Assembly: GCA_017427265.1 (NCBI GenBank)
Contig: JAFRTG010000030.1
Span: 52,458 to 116,457 of the forward strand
Direction of reading: 5' to 3'
DNA: 64,000 nucleotides
Source of the DNA: Oscillospiraceae bacterium
GTDB taxonomy: Bacteria; Bacillota; Clostridia; Oscillospirales; Ruminococcaceae
Part shown: in pieces, positions 34,447-43,279 of the stretch
Position numbering within the stretch: position 1 is the stretch's first letter
Layout: the number at the start of each line of letters is the position of its first letter
The notes under the pieces: generated by a model
What the model saw: the letters and a program-made list of their open reading frames with translations, nothing else
What the model was told of the DNA's origin: nothing
Databases searched by the model: none
Translations under genes and position numbers: made by a program

Positions 34447-35700
34447 ATGGAACAGTTGACAGTCCGGGAGCTCGGCGCACGCGCAAAGGCCGTTGCGGCG
34501 ACGCTTGCCGCTGCATCCCCCAAACAGAAAAATGACGCGCTTGCGGCCATCGCGGATGCGCTGATCGCCCGCACGGAGGAAATCGTCGCGGCAAACAAAA
34601 CCGACCTCGAAAACGCCGTGAAGAATCAGATGTCCAAGTCCATGCAGGACAGACTGCTGCTCAATGCAGACCGCATCAAGGGCATTGCAGACGGCGTGCG
34701 CAAGCTCATCTCGCTGGAGGAGGTCGTCGGAAGGGTCGAGGAGGGCTTTGTCCGCCCGAACGGCCTGCACATTCAAAAGACCCGTGTGCCGCTCGGCGTC
34801 ATCGGCATCATCTTTGAGAGCCGCCCGAACGTGACGGTCGATGCCGCAACGCTCTGCATGAAGGCGGGCAACTGCGTCATCCTGCGCGGCGGCAAGGAAG
34901 CATTTTCCTCGAATGTCTGCCTGACGGAGATCATGCGGGATGCCGTGGAAACGGCGGGTCTCCCTGCGGATATCATCCAGCTCGTGCAGGATACCTCAAG
35001 AGAATCCTCCAATCAGCTGATGAAGCTGTCAGAATATCTTGACGTTCTGATTCCCCGCGGCGGCGCAGGGCTGATCAATGCCGTTGCACAGAACGCAACT
35101 GTTCCTGTCATCAAGACCGGCGTCGGCAACTGCCATGTTTATGTGGACGATTCCGCAGACCTCGAAATGGCAGTCAATATCGTCGATAACGGCAAAACGC
35201 AGCGTCCCTCCGTCTGCAATGCGATCGAGACCGTGCTGATTCACCGCGCTGTTGCGGCAGAATTCCTGCCGATGATGAAGGCACGTCTGGACGGCCACAG
35301 CGTCACGCTGCACGGCGATGCCGCAACAAAGGCCGTGCTCGGCGACTGTGTGCTCGATGCAACCGACGACGACTGGGCAACCGAATATCTCGACTATCAG
35401 CTTGCCGTGAAAATCGTGGACGATGTGGACGCGGCAATCGCACATATTGCAAAATACGGCACCAACCACAGCGAGTGCATCGTGACAAAATCGCTGGATC
35501 ATGCGGAAAAATTCCAGCGTGAGGTCGATGCGGCGGCTGTCTATGTCAACGCTTCGACACGCTTCACCGACGGCGGCGAATTCGGCTTCGGCGCCGAGAT
35601 CGGCATTTCCACGCAGAAGCTCCACGCCCGCGGCCCGATGGGTCTTGCGGAGCTGACTTCCGTGAAGTATCTCATCAACGGAAACGGACAGGTGCGCTGA
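34447..35700 (+). CDS. proA: Glutamate-5-semialdehyde dehydrogenase (gamma-glutamyl phosphate reductase)
   Basis: The 417-residue enzyme reduces gamma-glutamyl phosphate with NADPH in the second step of proline synthesis. It shows the family segments VPLGVIGIIFESRPNVTVDA, GNCVILRGGKEA, IPRGGAGLI and the catalytic cysteine in KTQRPSVCNAIETVL, plus the C-terminal GEFGFGAEIGISTQKLHARGP. The length is standard. It directly follows proB, and proB product channelling is known for this pair. Confidence 0.97.
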   Translation: MEQLTVRELGARAKAVAATLAAASPKQKNDALAAIADALIARTEEIVAANKTDLENAVKNQMSKSMQDRLLLNADRIKGIADGVRKLISLEEVVGRVEEGFVRPNGLHIQKTRVPLGVIGIIFESRPNVTVDAATLCMKAGNCVILRGGKEAFSSNVCLTEIMRDAVETAGLPADIIQLVQDTSRESSNQLMKLSEYLDVLIPRGGAGLINAVAQNATVPVIKTGVGNCHVYVDDSADLEMAVNIVDNGKTQRPSVCNAIETVLIHRAVAAEFLPMMKARLDGHSVTLHGDAATKAVLGDCVLDATDDDWATEYLDYQLAVKIVDDVDAAIAHIAKYGTNHSECIVTKSLDHAEKFQREVDAAAVYVNASTRFTDGGEFGFGAEIGISTQKLHARGPMGLAELTSVKYLINGNGQVR

Positions 35701-35702
35701 GC

Positions 35703-36491
35703 ATGTCCGCAGCAGAAAAAGCATCTGCGCCGGAGCGCGTCCGGACGCCTGCAAAGCATCCGGCAAACCCTGCGGAAGCTCCGGAAAAGCGAAGAAAGAC
35801 CCGGCAGCGTGAGACCGTTTTCGGTCTGGTGCTGCTGGTGCTTTCCGTCATCGGCATCTGTACGCTTGTGCAGCGGGGAATGGCATTCGCTGCGGCGCAC
35901 AAAAACGGTGCCGCGGAAAAAGCCGCGCTGACACAGTGCATTCTGCCGCTCACGCTGGCGGATACCCCGTCCTTTGAATCGCCGGACGCGCTGACGGACG
36001 AGCAGTTCCTGACGGCGGCCGTCTGGGCGATGATCGCGGACGGCAAGCTCGCGGATTATCCCGCAGATGCCGGACTCTGCACCGTCCCTGCCTCGGATGT
36101 CACCGCGGCGGGCAATGCAAGATTCGGCACGGTTCGGCAGCCGGAGCACCGCACGGTCGGCTTTCACGAGCTGATCCGCTTCTATTACGACCCCGATCAG
36201 CAATGCTATTTTCTGCCGGTGCAGCCGCAGTATCTCGGCAATCTGCCGGAAATCACGGCATGTACCGCAGAGCAGGATGTTTACTGCGTCAAAGCGGTCT
36301 GCCGTCCGGATCAGCCCGCATGGGCCGGAACGGAAGCGCCGGTTGTGAAGCAGGCGGAATTTGTCCTGAAGCGCAGCGGCGGCGCATGGCGGATTCTTTC
36401 CATGAAAACAGACGCGCCCGATGCGGATGAGAATGCCGCTTCCCAAGCTCTGCCGGACGAAGCATCCGGCGGAGAACAGACCAATCAGTAA
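35703..36491 (+). CDS. Membrane-anchored protein of unknown function
   Basis: The 262-residue product has a Pro/Arg/Lys-rich cytoplasmic segment (1-39), one membrane helix (about 40-60) and an exterior domain of about 170 residues with beta-rich character and several paired Cys. It begins 2 bp after the proA stop and ends 12 bp before the first M16 peptidase homologue, so it is embedded in the operon. No family was recognised. Confidence 0.65.
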   Translation: MSAAEKASAPERVRTPAKHPANPAEAPEKRRKTRQRETVFGLVLLVLSVIGICTLVQRGMAFAAAHKNGAAEKAALTQCILPLTLADTPSFESPDALTDEQFLTAAVWAMIADGKLADYPADAGLCTVPASDVTAAGNARFGTVRQPEHRTVGFHELIRFYYDPDQQCYFLPVQPQYLGNLPEITACTAEQDVYCVKAVCRPDQPAWAGTEAPVVKQAEFVLKRSGGAWRILSMKTDAPDADENAASQALPDEASGGEQTNQ

Positions 36492-36503
36492 CGGAGGAAC
36501 CAT

Positions 36504-37787
36504 ATGCCGGAGACGGGAACAGCTCCTGTGAACGGAATCCGATATACCGGACTTTGCAGCCCGAAATTCCGCAGCTGTCTGCTGACGCTGCATTTTTATG
36601 TTGAGCGGACAGCGGAAGCTGCACCGGTGCACGCCCTGCTGACCGATCTGCTGACGTCATCCTCCGCAGCCTATCCGGAAATTTCCGCGCTGGCGCTGCG
36701 GCTGGAATCGCTCTATGCAGCAGAGTATTCTGCCAAGCTCTCTCTCTGCGGAGACCGCGCAGCGCTTGTCTTTACGGTCTCGTGGCTCGATGACCGCTAT
36801 GCGCTGAACGGCGAAAAAATCACAGATGCGGTGCTGGAGCTCGTGCTCGGATGCCTGCTGCATCCGAATGCGGAGAACGGCGCATTCCGTGCCGATGCAT
36901 TCCGCATTTGCAGGCAGAATCTGCTGGACGACATCGACTGCGTCCGCAACGACAAACGGGAATATGCACTGCAGCAGGCTGCGGCTCTTGCGTACCGCGG
37001 AGAGCCTGCTGCGATCTCTGCACACGGAGAACGCGCCGAGGCAGAACAGATCACAGCGGAAAGCGCTTACAGGCTCTGGCAGGAGATTCTGCATACGGCC
37101 TTTGCGGACATTGTCTGCGTGACGCCGGAGCCGCGGCCGCAGATCCGCGAAACCGTACTCAAAGCGCTCAGCAGCGTGCGCCGCTCCGCGGAGCCGCCCG
37201 CGTTCTGTGCTCCGAGCCCGCTGAAATCCGCGCCGGCCTTTGCTTCGGAGCAGATGCCGCTGGAGCAGAGTAAGCTGGTTCTGGCCTATAAATACAGCGG
37301 CGTCCGCCGGGAGGTCATGGCCGTATTCTGCGGCGTGCTCGGATGGATCTCCGATTCGCTTTTGTTTGAGAATCTGCGGGAAAAGCAGGGGCTTTGCTAT
37401 TACTGTGCGCTGCAGCACGCGGTCACAAAGCAGACAGTCTTTATCGACACCGGCATTGACGCTGTTCAGGCACACGCAGTGCAGGACGCCGTCCGCGAGC
37501 AGATTCTTGCGATGAAAAACGGCGCATTTACGGACGATATGATGGAACGTGCCGTTCTGCGCTATGAATATCAGACGGCAGCGGCGACCGACGCGCCGGA
37601 TACGGCGGCAGAAATGGCTGTAATCCGGCACCGGCTGAACGATTCCCGCTCACCTGCGGAATTTGCCGCCGCGATGCGCCGCGTCACCCGTGCGGAGCTT
37701 ACGGAAGCCGCGGAACGTCTGCGGCCGGATTCCGTTTTTCTGCTCCGGGCTTCCGGCGGAGAGGAGGCTGCGTGCGATGCCTGCTGA
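36504..37787 (+). CDS. M16 peptidase homologue lacking the zinc motif (YfmF-like)
   Basis: The 427-residue protein has the two-lobed M16 architecture, seen in the second lobe as SDSLLFENLREKQGLCYYCAL. The HxxEH zinc motif expected in the first lobe is absent, so it is probably the non-catalytic partner of the next gene product. This inactive/active pair corresponds to Bacillus YfmF/YfmH (YmfF/YmfH), associated in some reports with EF-P modification. Its last 11 bp overlap the partner gene, favouring equal synthesis. Confidence 0.8.
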   Translation: MPETGTAPVNGIRYTGLCSPKFRSCLLTLHFYVERTAEAAPVHALLTDLLTSSSAAYPEISALALRLESLYAAEYSAKLSLCGDRAALVFTVSWLDDRYALNGEKITDAVLELVLGCLLHPNAENGAFRADAFRICRQNLLDDIDCVRNDKREYALQQAAALAYRGEPAAISAHGERAEAEQITAESAYRLWQEILHTAFADIVCVTPEPRPQIRETVLKALSSVRRSAEPPAFCAPSPLKSAPAFASEQMPLEQSKLVLAYKYSGVRREVMAVFCGVLGWISDSLLFENLREKQGLCYYCALQHAVTKQTVFIDTGIDAVQAHAVQDAVREQILAMKNGAFTDDMMERAVLRYEYQTAAATDAPDTAAEMAVIRHRLNDSRSPAEFAAAMRRVTRAELTEAAERLRPDSVFLLRASGGEEAACDAC

Positions 37788-39075
37788 AATCATGCACCTG
37801 ACAGATCCCTGCACCGGCGATGTCTGCATCCGGATGCTGCATGACAGCGGCCTTGAGATCCGCGTCATGGAGATGCCGGATTTCAGCACCTCCTATGCGC
37901 AGTTCGGCACGCGCTTCGGTTCGGTGTACCGGCGCTTCCGCAGGACGGAGACCGCACAGGAGATTACGGTTCCGGCCGGTACCGCGCATTATCTTGAGCA
38001 TAAGCTGTTTGAAAATCCGGACAGCAATGTGATGGCCGCTTTCAGCAGTCTCGGCGCCTCGGACAATGCGTATACCTCATTCGACCGGACTGTTTATCTG
38101 TTCCACACACAGCGGAATTTTTACGAGGCGCTGCAGCTTCTGACCGATTTTGTGCAGAAGCCCTATTTCACGAAGGAAAGCGTCGAACGGGAGCGCAGCA
38201 TCATTGCGCAGGAGATCCGGGAATATCTCGACGACCCGTCCGATCAGGTCTTTTTCCGGCTGATGGAGGGGCTTTATCACGCGCATCCCGTCCGGACGGA
38301 TGTGCTCGGCACCGCGGAGAGCATCGCGGCCATTACGCCGGAGCTGCTCTATCAGTGCTACGAGCATTTTTATCAGCCGCAGAACATGGTGCTCTGCTGT
38401 GCGGGCAATATCCGCGCAGAGGAGGTTCTGAAAATTGCAGACCGCTGTATCCTGCCGAAAAAAGTGCCCGGCACGGAGCTTCTGCTACCGGACGAACCGT
38501 CCGTGCCCTTCCGGACGCGCACCCGCAAACGGATGGCTGTCGGCAAAACACAGTTCTCGATCGGCTTCAAGAGTGAGCCCGCCCGCGGTATGGAACGGCT
38601 GCGGCAGTCGCTGCTCGCCTCACTGACGGCAGACCTGCTGATCGGCCCCGTTTCACCGCTCTATCAGCGGCTGCTCGAAGAAGGGCTTATCAACGACACG
38701 CTGGATACGGACTGCTTTTCCGGTGACGGCTGGTTCGCCGTGCTCGCGGAGGGCGAATCCGATGATCCGGAGGCAGTGCTGGAAGCACTGCTCGAAGAAA
38801 TCCGGCGCACGGAACAGGCGGGGATCGACCGCGTACTGTTTGAAACGCTGAAGCGCGCATCCTACGGCGATACGCTCATCAGCATGAATCACCCGGAGTC
38901 CGCGTGCTCTGCCATGCTGGATTCGTTCATCTGGGACGGCATTTCGCCGTTTGCCCGCACAGAGGTGCTCGCGCAGCTGCACGCAGAAGATGCTGCCGCC
39001 TGCCTGCGGGAACGGTTCTGCGCAGACCGGCTCTGTCTCTCCGTGATCGAACCGGAATATCCGGATAATCCATGA
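37777..39075 (+). CDS. M16 family zinc metallopeptidase (YfmH-like)
   Basis: The 432-residue protein carries the inverted zinc motif HYLEH (about 72-76) and the downstream Glu segment ERERSIIAQEIREYLDDP, so it should be the active subunit. The second lobe has SPLYQRLLEEGLIND. Substrate peptides are unknown. The ATG at 37777, with GGAGG 9 bp upstream and inside the end of the previous gene, is chosen over an in-frame reading 114 bp further upstream that lies wholly in that gene. Confidence 0.87.
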   Translation: MPAEIMHLTDPCTGDVCIRMLHDSGLEIRVMEMPDFSTSYAQFGTRFGSVYRRFRRTETAQEITVPAGTAHYLEHKLFENPDSNVMAAFSSLGASDNAYTSFDRTVYLFHTQRNFYEALQLLTDFVQKPYFTKESVERERSIIAQEIREYLDDPSDQVFFRLMEGLYHAHPVRTDVLGTAESIAAITPELLYQCYEHFYQPQNMVLCCAGNIRAEEVLKIADRCILPKKVPGTELLLPDEPSVPFRTRTRKRMAVGKTQFSIGFKSEPARGMERLRQSLLASLTADLLIGPVSPLYQRLLEEGLINDTLDTDCFSGDGWFAVLAEGESDDPEAVLEALLEEIRRTEQAGIDRVLFETLKRASYGDTLISMNHPESACSAMLDSFIWDGISPFARTEVLAQLHAEDAAACLRERFCADRLCLSVIEPEYPDNP

Positions 39076-39093
39076 AAAGAAAGGTATGATGTT

Positions 39094-40287
39094 ATGTTCT
39101 CTGCAATAATCGCTGCAGCCGATCCGAATCTGATCCGGTTCCCGAAGCTCGGTCTGGAGCTGACGGTGAAAAGCGATGCTTTCACCGTGTTCGGCGTGAC
39201 GGTCACATGGTACGGCGTGCTCATCACGATCGGCATGATGCTGGCCATGATTTACGCCTTCCGCAAAATGCGGCCGTTCGGCATAGATCCCGACCGTGCG
39301 ATTGACGGCATCATCGGCGGCATCATCGGCGGCATCATCGGCGCACGCGCCTATTACGTCATTTTTCACTGGTCCAGCTACGGCGGGGACTGGAAAAGCA
39401 TTCTCAGCATCCGCAACGGCGGACTTGCGGTCTACGGCGGCATCATCGGCGGCCTGCTGGTCGGTTCGATCGTCTGCAAGATCCGCAAGGTGCGTCTGCT
39501 GCCGGCCTATGACGCAGTTGCGCCCGGCTTCCTGATCGGACAGTGCCTCGGCCGCTGGGGCAATTTCATGAACCATGAAGCATTCGGCCGCAACACAGAC
39601 GGCCTCTTCGGCATGACGAGCGGACGCATCCAGTCCTGGATCGAGCGGAATTATCCGGACGGCTCCGTTATCGCAGATCAGCCGGTGCACCCCTGCTTCC
39701 TCTATGAATCCGCGTGGTGTCTGCTGGGCTTTGTCCTGCTGTTTATCATTTCAAAGAAATGGCGGAAATTCGACGGCCAGATTATCCTCATGTATATCAT
39801 CTGGTACGGCACGGGCCGTTTCTTCATCGAGGGTCTGCGTACAGACAGCCTCTATGCCGGTACAGTCAAGGTCTCGCAGGTTGTCGCGCTGGTTTCAGTC
39901 GCAGCAGCACTTGCATTGCTGCTTGCGGGCTTTGCACATGTCAAGCGGCTCGGTTCGGATTACCGTCTCTATGCTGAGACAGAGGAATCGAAGCAGCTGC
40001 TTGCGGAAAGCGATGCCCGCGAAGAGGAATGGCAGAAGAAGCACAGCAAAAAGCCGATCTCTGAGGATGAGGAGCGCACATATGTACTGATTCCTGAGGA
40101 GAAATCCGAAGAAAAGGCGCCTGCCGCAGAGGAATCCCCCGCTGCGGAACAGGCCGCTGAGCCGGCATCCGCTCCCGCAGAAGAAGCCGAAAAGACCGCC
40201 GAGGAAATCAAGGCGGAAAAGGATGCGAAGGTCGATGCGCTGCTTGATGAAATCGCAGCGAAGGACGCAGACGAACCGAAGAACTGA
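39094..40287 (+). CDS. lgt: Prolipoprotein diacylglyceryl transferase with long acidic tail
   Basis: The 397-residue membrane enzyme moves diacylglycerol from phosphatidylglycerol to the lipobox Cys of prolipoproteins. The Lgt signature GRWGNFMNHEAFG (about 151-163) and GGLAVYGGIIGG are present, as is the YGTGRFFIEGLR segment. The enzyme proper ends near residue 285. A tail of about 110 residues rich in Glu, Ala and Lys (PAAEESPAAEQAAEPASAPAEEAEK) is an unusual addition, probably cytoplasmic and unstructured. Several lipoproteins encoded in this window would be substrates. Confidence 0.94.
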   Translation: MFSAIIAAADPNLIRFPKLGLELTVKSDAFTVFGVTVTWYGVLITIGMMLAMIYAFRKMRPFGIDPDRAIDGIIGGIIGGIIGARAYYVIFHWSSYGGDWKSILSIRNGGLAVYGGIIGGLLVGSIVCKIRKVRLLPAYDAVAPGFLIGQCLGRWGNFMNHEAFGRNTDGLFGMTSGRIQSWIERNYPDGSVIADQPVHPCFLYESAWCLLGFVLLFIISKKWRKFDGQIILMYIIWYGTGRFFIEGLRTDSLYAGTVKVSQVVALVSVAAALALLLAGFAHVKRLGSDYRLYAETEESKQLLAESDAREEEWQKKHSKKPISEDEERTYVLIPEEKSEEKAPAAEESPAAEQAAEPASAPAEEAEKTAEEIKAEKDAKVDALLDEIAAKDADEPKN

Positions 40288-40379
40288 TATCCCTGTCATT
40301 TTCCGGCGGCGATGCTCCGCAACGGCCGCTGAAAATATCATTTATTCTATTTTTTATCATCCGAAGGAGGAACATTTTT

Positions 40380-41231
<852 letters not shown>

Positions 41232-41274
41232 AACAGAACGAAAAAACAGCCTGTTCCGAACGGAGGAATATCGT

Positions 41275-42324
41275 ATGGCCAAGCGCAAAACACTTCCGAA
41301 GGATTTTTCTGAGATACTGGAACGCGGGGATGCAGAAGAGATCAAGGCGGTCTTTGACCGCTGTGACTTCAACGCCTATGACAGCAGCTCCAGCCGCCTG
41401 ACAGCGCTGATGCATCCGAACATGCCGCCGGAGCTGATCCGCTGGCTGACCGAACAGGGCGCCGATATCAACCGCTTCGATGCCTATCACAGAACGGCGC
41501 TGCACTATCATGCGTATTTTGCACCGGAGCATATTCCGCTGCTGCTGGAGCTCGGTGCAAATCCGGATATCTGCGAAGGCGAATTCGGCGACACACCGCT
41601 GCATTACTGCGCAGGCAGCGCAAGGGCGGAAGGCGTTGCGGCGCTGCTGCAGGCCGGTGCCGATCCGGAAATCTGCTGCGGCTGGTCACATGACAATGCG
41701 CTGATGAATCTGCTGAAGCGCTGCCGCAACATTGATATTCCCGCTGTTGTCGGGACCGCAGAAATCCTGCTTGAACACGGGATGCAGGTCACGGAGGCGA
41801 TGCAGAAAGAGGTCACGCGCATCGGGACGGAATTTGAATTCCACCGCCGGAACTTCAATCCGGAGTATCTGGAGGAATACGATGCGGCGCTGAAAGCACT
41901 CTACCGCCTGTTCGGTACCGAACCGGTGCCGCAGCGCAAAATGCACGACGGCAAATCGCCGATCCGCGCAGAGGGCGAGACATGGCAGGCGCAGTATCAG
42001 TCACTGTGGGAGCAGCTGGTGCCCGGTCAGGGCGCCGCAGAGACGCTGCAGGGCGAGGCAATCCGCGTGATCGGAAGGCTTGCCAATGAGGTGCTCGACA
42101 ACGGCGCCTGCAACTGGGATGCCGATTTCCGCAAAATGGTAAATGCCTTTGCGGCGTATCTTGCAGAGGGTACGCCGGCGGATGAGGAGACTCGCAAACG
42201 CGCCAGGCACATCTCACCGGAAACTGATGAGCAGGAATTTGCTTTTCTGACCGCGGAAACCGTCAGATGGATCGCAGCCAATCCGATGCCGCTGCCGCTC
42301 CCGAAGCCGGATTACCGCCGCTGA
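41275..42324 (+). CDS. Ankyrin-repeat protein
   Basis: The 349-residue protein has about four ankyrin repeats (about 35-175; DAYHRTALHYHAYFAPEHIPLLLELGANPDI and GDTPLHYCAGSARAEGVAALLQAGADPEI are the clearest). A C-terminal helical domain of about 160 residues with no recognised family follows. No signal peptide is present, so it should act in the cytoplasm through protein contacts. It lies 43 bp after folD and is followed by a promoter, so it probably ends this operon. Confidence 0.8.
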   Translation: MAKRKTLPKDFSEILERGDAEEIKAVFDRCDFNAYDSSSSRLTALMHPNMPPELIRWLTEQGADINRFDAYHRTALHYHAYFAPEHIPLLLELGANPDICEGEFGDTPLHYCAGSARAEGVAALLQAGADPEICCGWSHDNALMNLLKRCRNIDIPAVVGTAEILLEHGMQVTEAMQKEVTRIGTEFEFHRRNFNPEYLEEYDAALKALYRLFGTEPVPQRKMHDGKSPIRAEGETWQAQYQSLWEQLVPGQGAAETLQGEAIRVIGRLANEVLDNGACNWDADFRKMVNAFAAYLAEGTPADEETRKRARHISPETDEQEFAFLTAETVRWIAANPMPLPLPKPDYRR

Positions 42325-42376
42325 AATATGAAATTTCAGAAAAGGAATTTCTTTATAATTCTTTATACAATATCCC

Positions 42377-42405
42377 TTGCTTTTTTGCTCTGTTTGTGTT
42401 ATACT
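42377..42405 (+). promoter_or_regulatory. Sigma-A promoter of the TerB-like gene
   Basis: TTGCTT (42377-42382) and TATACT (42400-42405) are 17 bp apart, 52 bp before the chosen start. Confidence 0.75.
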
Positions 42406-42457
42406 GAAGATACAGCATTGGCTGTATGATATATAAGATGAAAGGATGGGATTCCCG

Positions 42458-42886
42458 GTGTTGTTTTTGCACGAGTTTGGACCGATTGAGGCAGAAGCAT
42501 TCCTGACGCTCGCTTCTGAGCTGATCGAAGAGGACGGCGTCGTTACCGCTGAGGAGGATGCGCTGCTTGCAGAATACATTGAGGCGCTGGACGTCCGCGG
42601 ATTTACATATGACGCTGCTGCGACTGCTGCAGCACGCGACACAATGGCACAGCTGAATGAAGTCAGCAAACGAAAGGTTTATATGGAACTTTATTCGTTT
42701 GCAGTCTGCGATGATTTTGAGGATCCGGCAGAGCGCAGAGCACTCAATGACCTGCGTGATTCGCTCGGACTGGATGCACATATCTGCAGCAAGCTGGAGT
42801 CCTGCGCGCAGGAGCTGTTTGATGTCTACGGCAAGATCGAAGAGGCACTGACTGCTGAGCCTTCCCCCATTGTTGTGGAAAAATAA
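42458..42886 (+). CDS. TerB-like acidic helical protein
   Basis: The product of about 142 residues is all-helical and acidic. LASELIEEDGVVTAEEDALLAEYIEAL resembles the repeated EF-hand-like acidic helices of TerB (tellurite resistance/stress) proteins. Metal binding by the acidic loop is possible but not shown. The start is uncertain: an ATG at 42446 directly abuts its AAAGG, so the in-frame GTG at 42458 (or the TTG after it) with normal spacing is preferred. It starts a new transcription unit that may continue to 45617. Confidence 0.6.
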   Translation: MLFLHEFGPIEAEAFLTLASELIEEDGVVTAEEDALLAEYIEALDVRGFTYDAAATAAARDTMAQLNEVSKRKVYMELYSFAVCDDFEDPAERRALNDLRDSLGLDAHICSKLESCAQELFDVYGKIEEALTAEPSPIVVEK

Positions 42887-42982
42887 AAACGTCTGATGAC
42901 TGCCCCCGCCGGAATGCTCCGCTGACCGGAACACTCCGCGGGGGCATGTTCTTTCCGGAACGTCCTGAAGGAGGCAAAGAAC

Positions 42983-43279
42983 ATGGAAGAACATCAGCCG
43001 CGCAATGCGTTTGATATTCCGAAAGTCTTTTATTTTGAAGTCGGCAATGTCCACACCGGCAGCCGGAAGCATCTGCGCTACCGGGTTGAACCGGCAGACG
43101 GGATGCTGCAGATCGAGGTCTGGCGGCAGGATCTCTGCTATGAAATCGTGAAGGAGCGCGGCGAAATCGAAGGCAGCGCATCCTATCCGGTCTCGGAGGA
43201 GGGATTTCAGCAGATGCTGGACTATCTGCAGGCCGAATACGAAAAACCAAAATCTACGGAGGAAACCGAACATGTTTGA
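42983..43279 (+). CDS. Small protein of unknown function, coupled to the next gene
   Basis: The 98-residue product is beta-rich in its first two thirds (KVFYFEVGNVHTGSRKHLRYRVEP, QIEVWRQDLCYEIV) and ends in a helix. No signal peptide or membrane segment is seen. Its last 8 bp overlap the following gene, indicating coupled translation and perhaps a complex with the 781-residue product. A GGAGG site precedes the ATG. Confidence 0.65.
   Translation: MEEHQPRNAFDIPKVFYFEVGNVHTGSRKHLRYRVEPADGMLQIEVWRQDLCYEIVKERGEIEGSASYPVSEEGFQQMLDYLQAEYEKPKSTEETEHV

Noticed and set aside
39290-39350. Short tandem DNA repeat in lgt
   Set aside because: It encodes the IIGGIIGGIIGA membrane segment and keeps the reading frame, so it is ordinary coding sequence.
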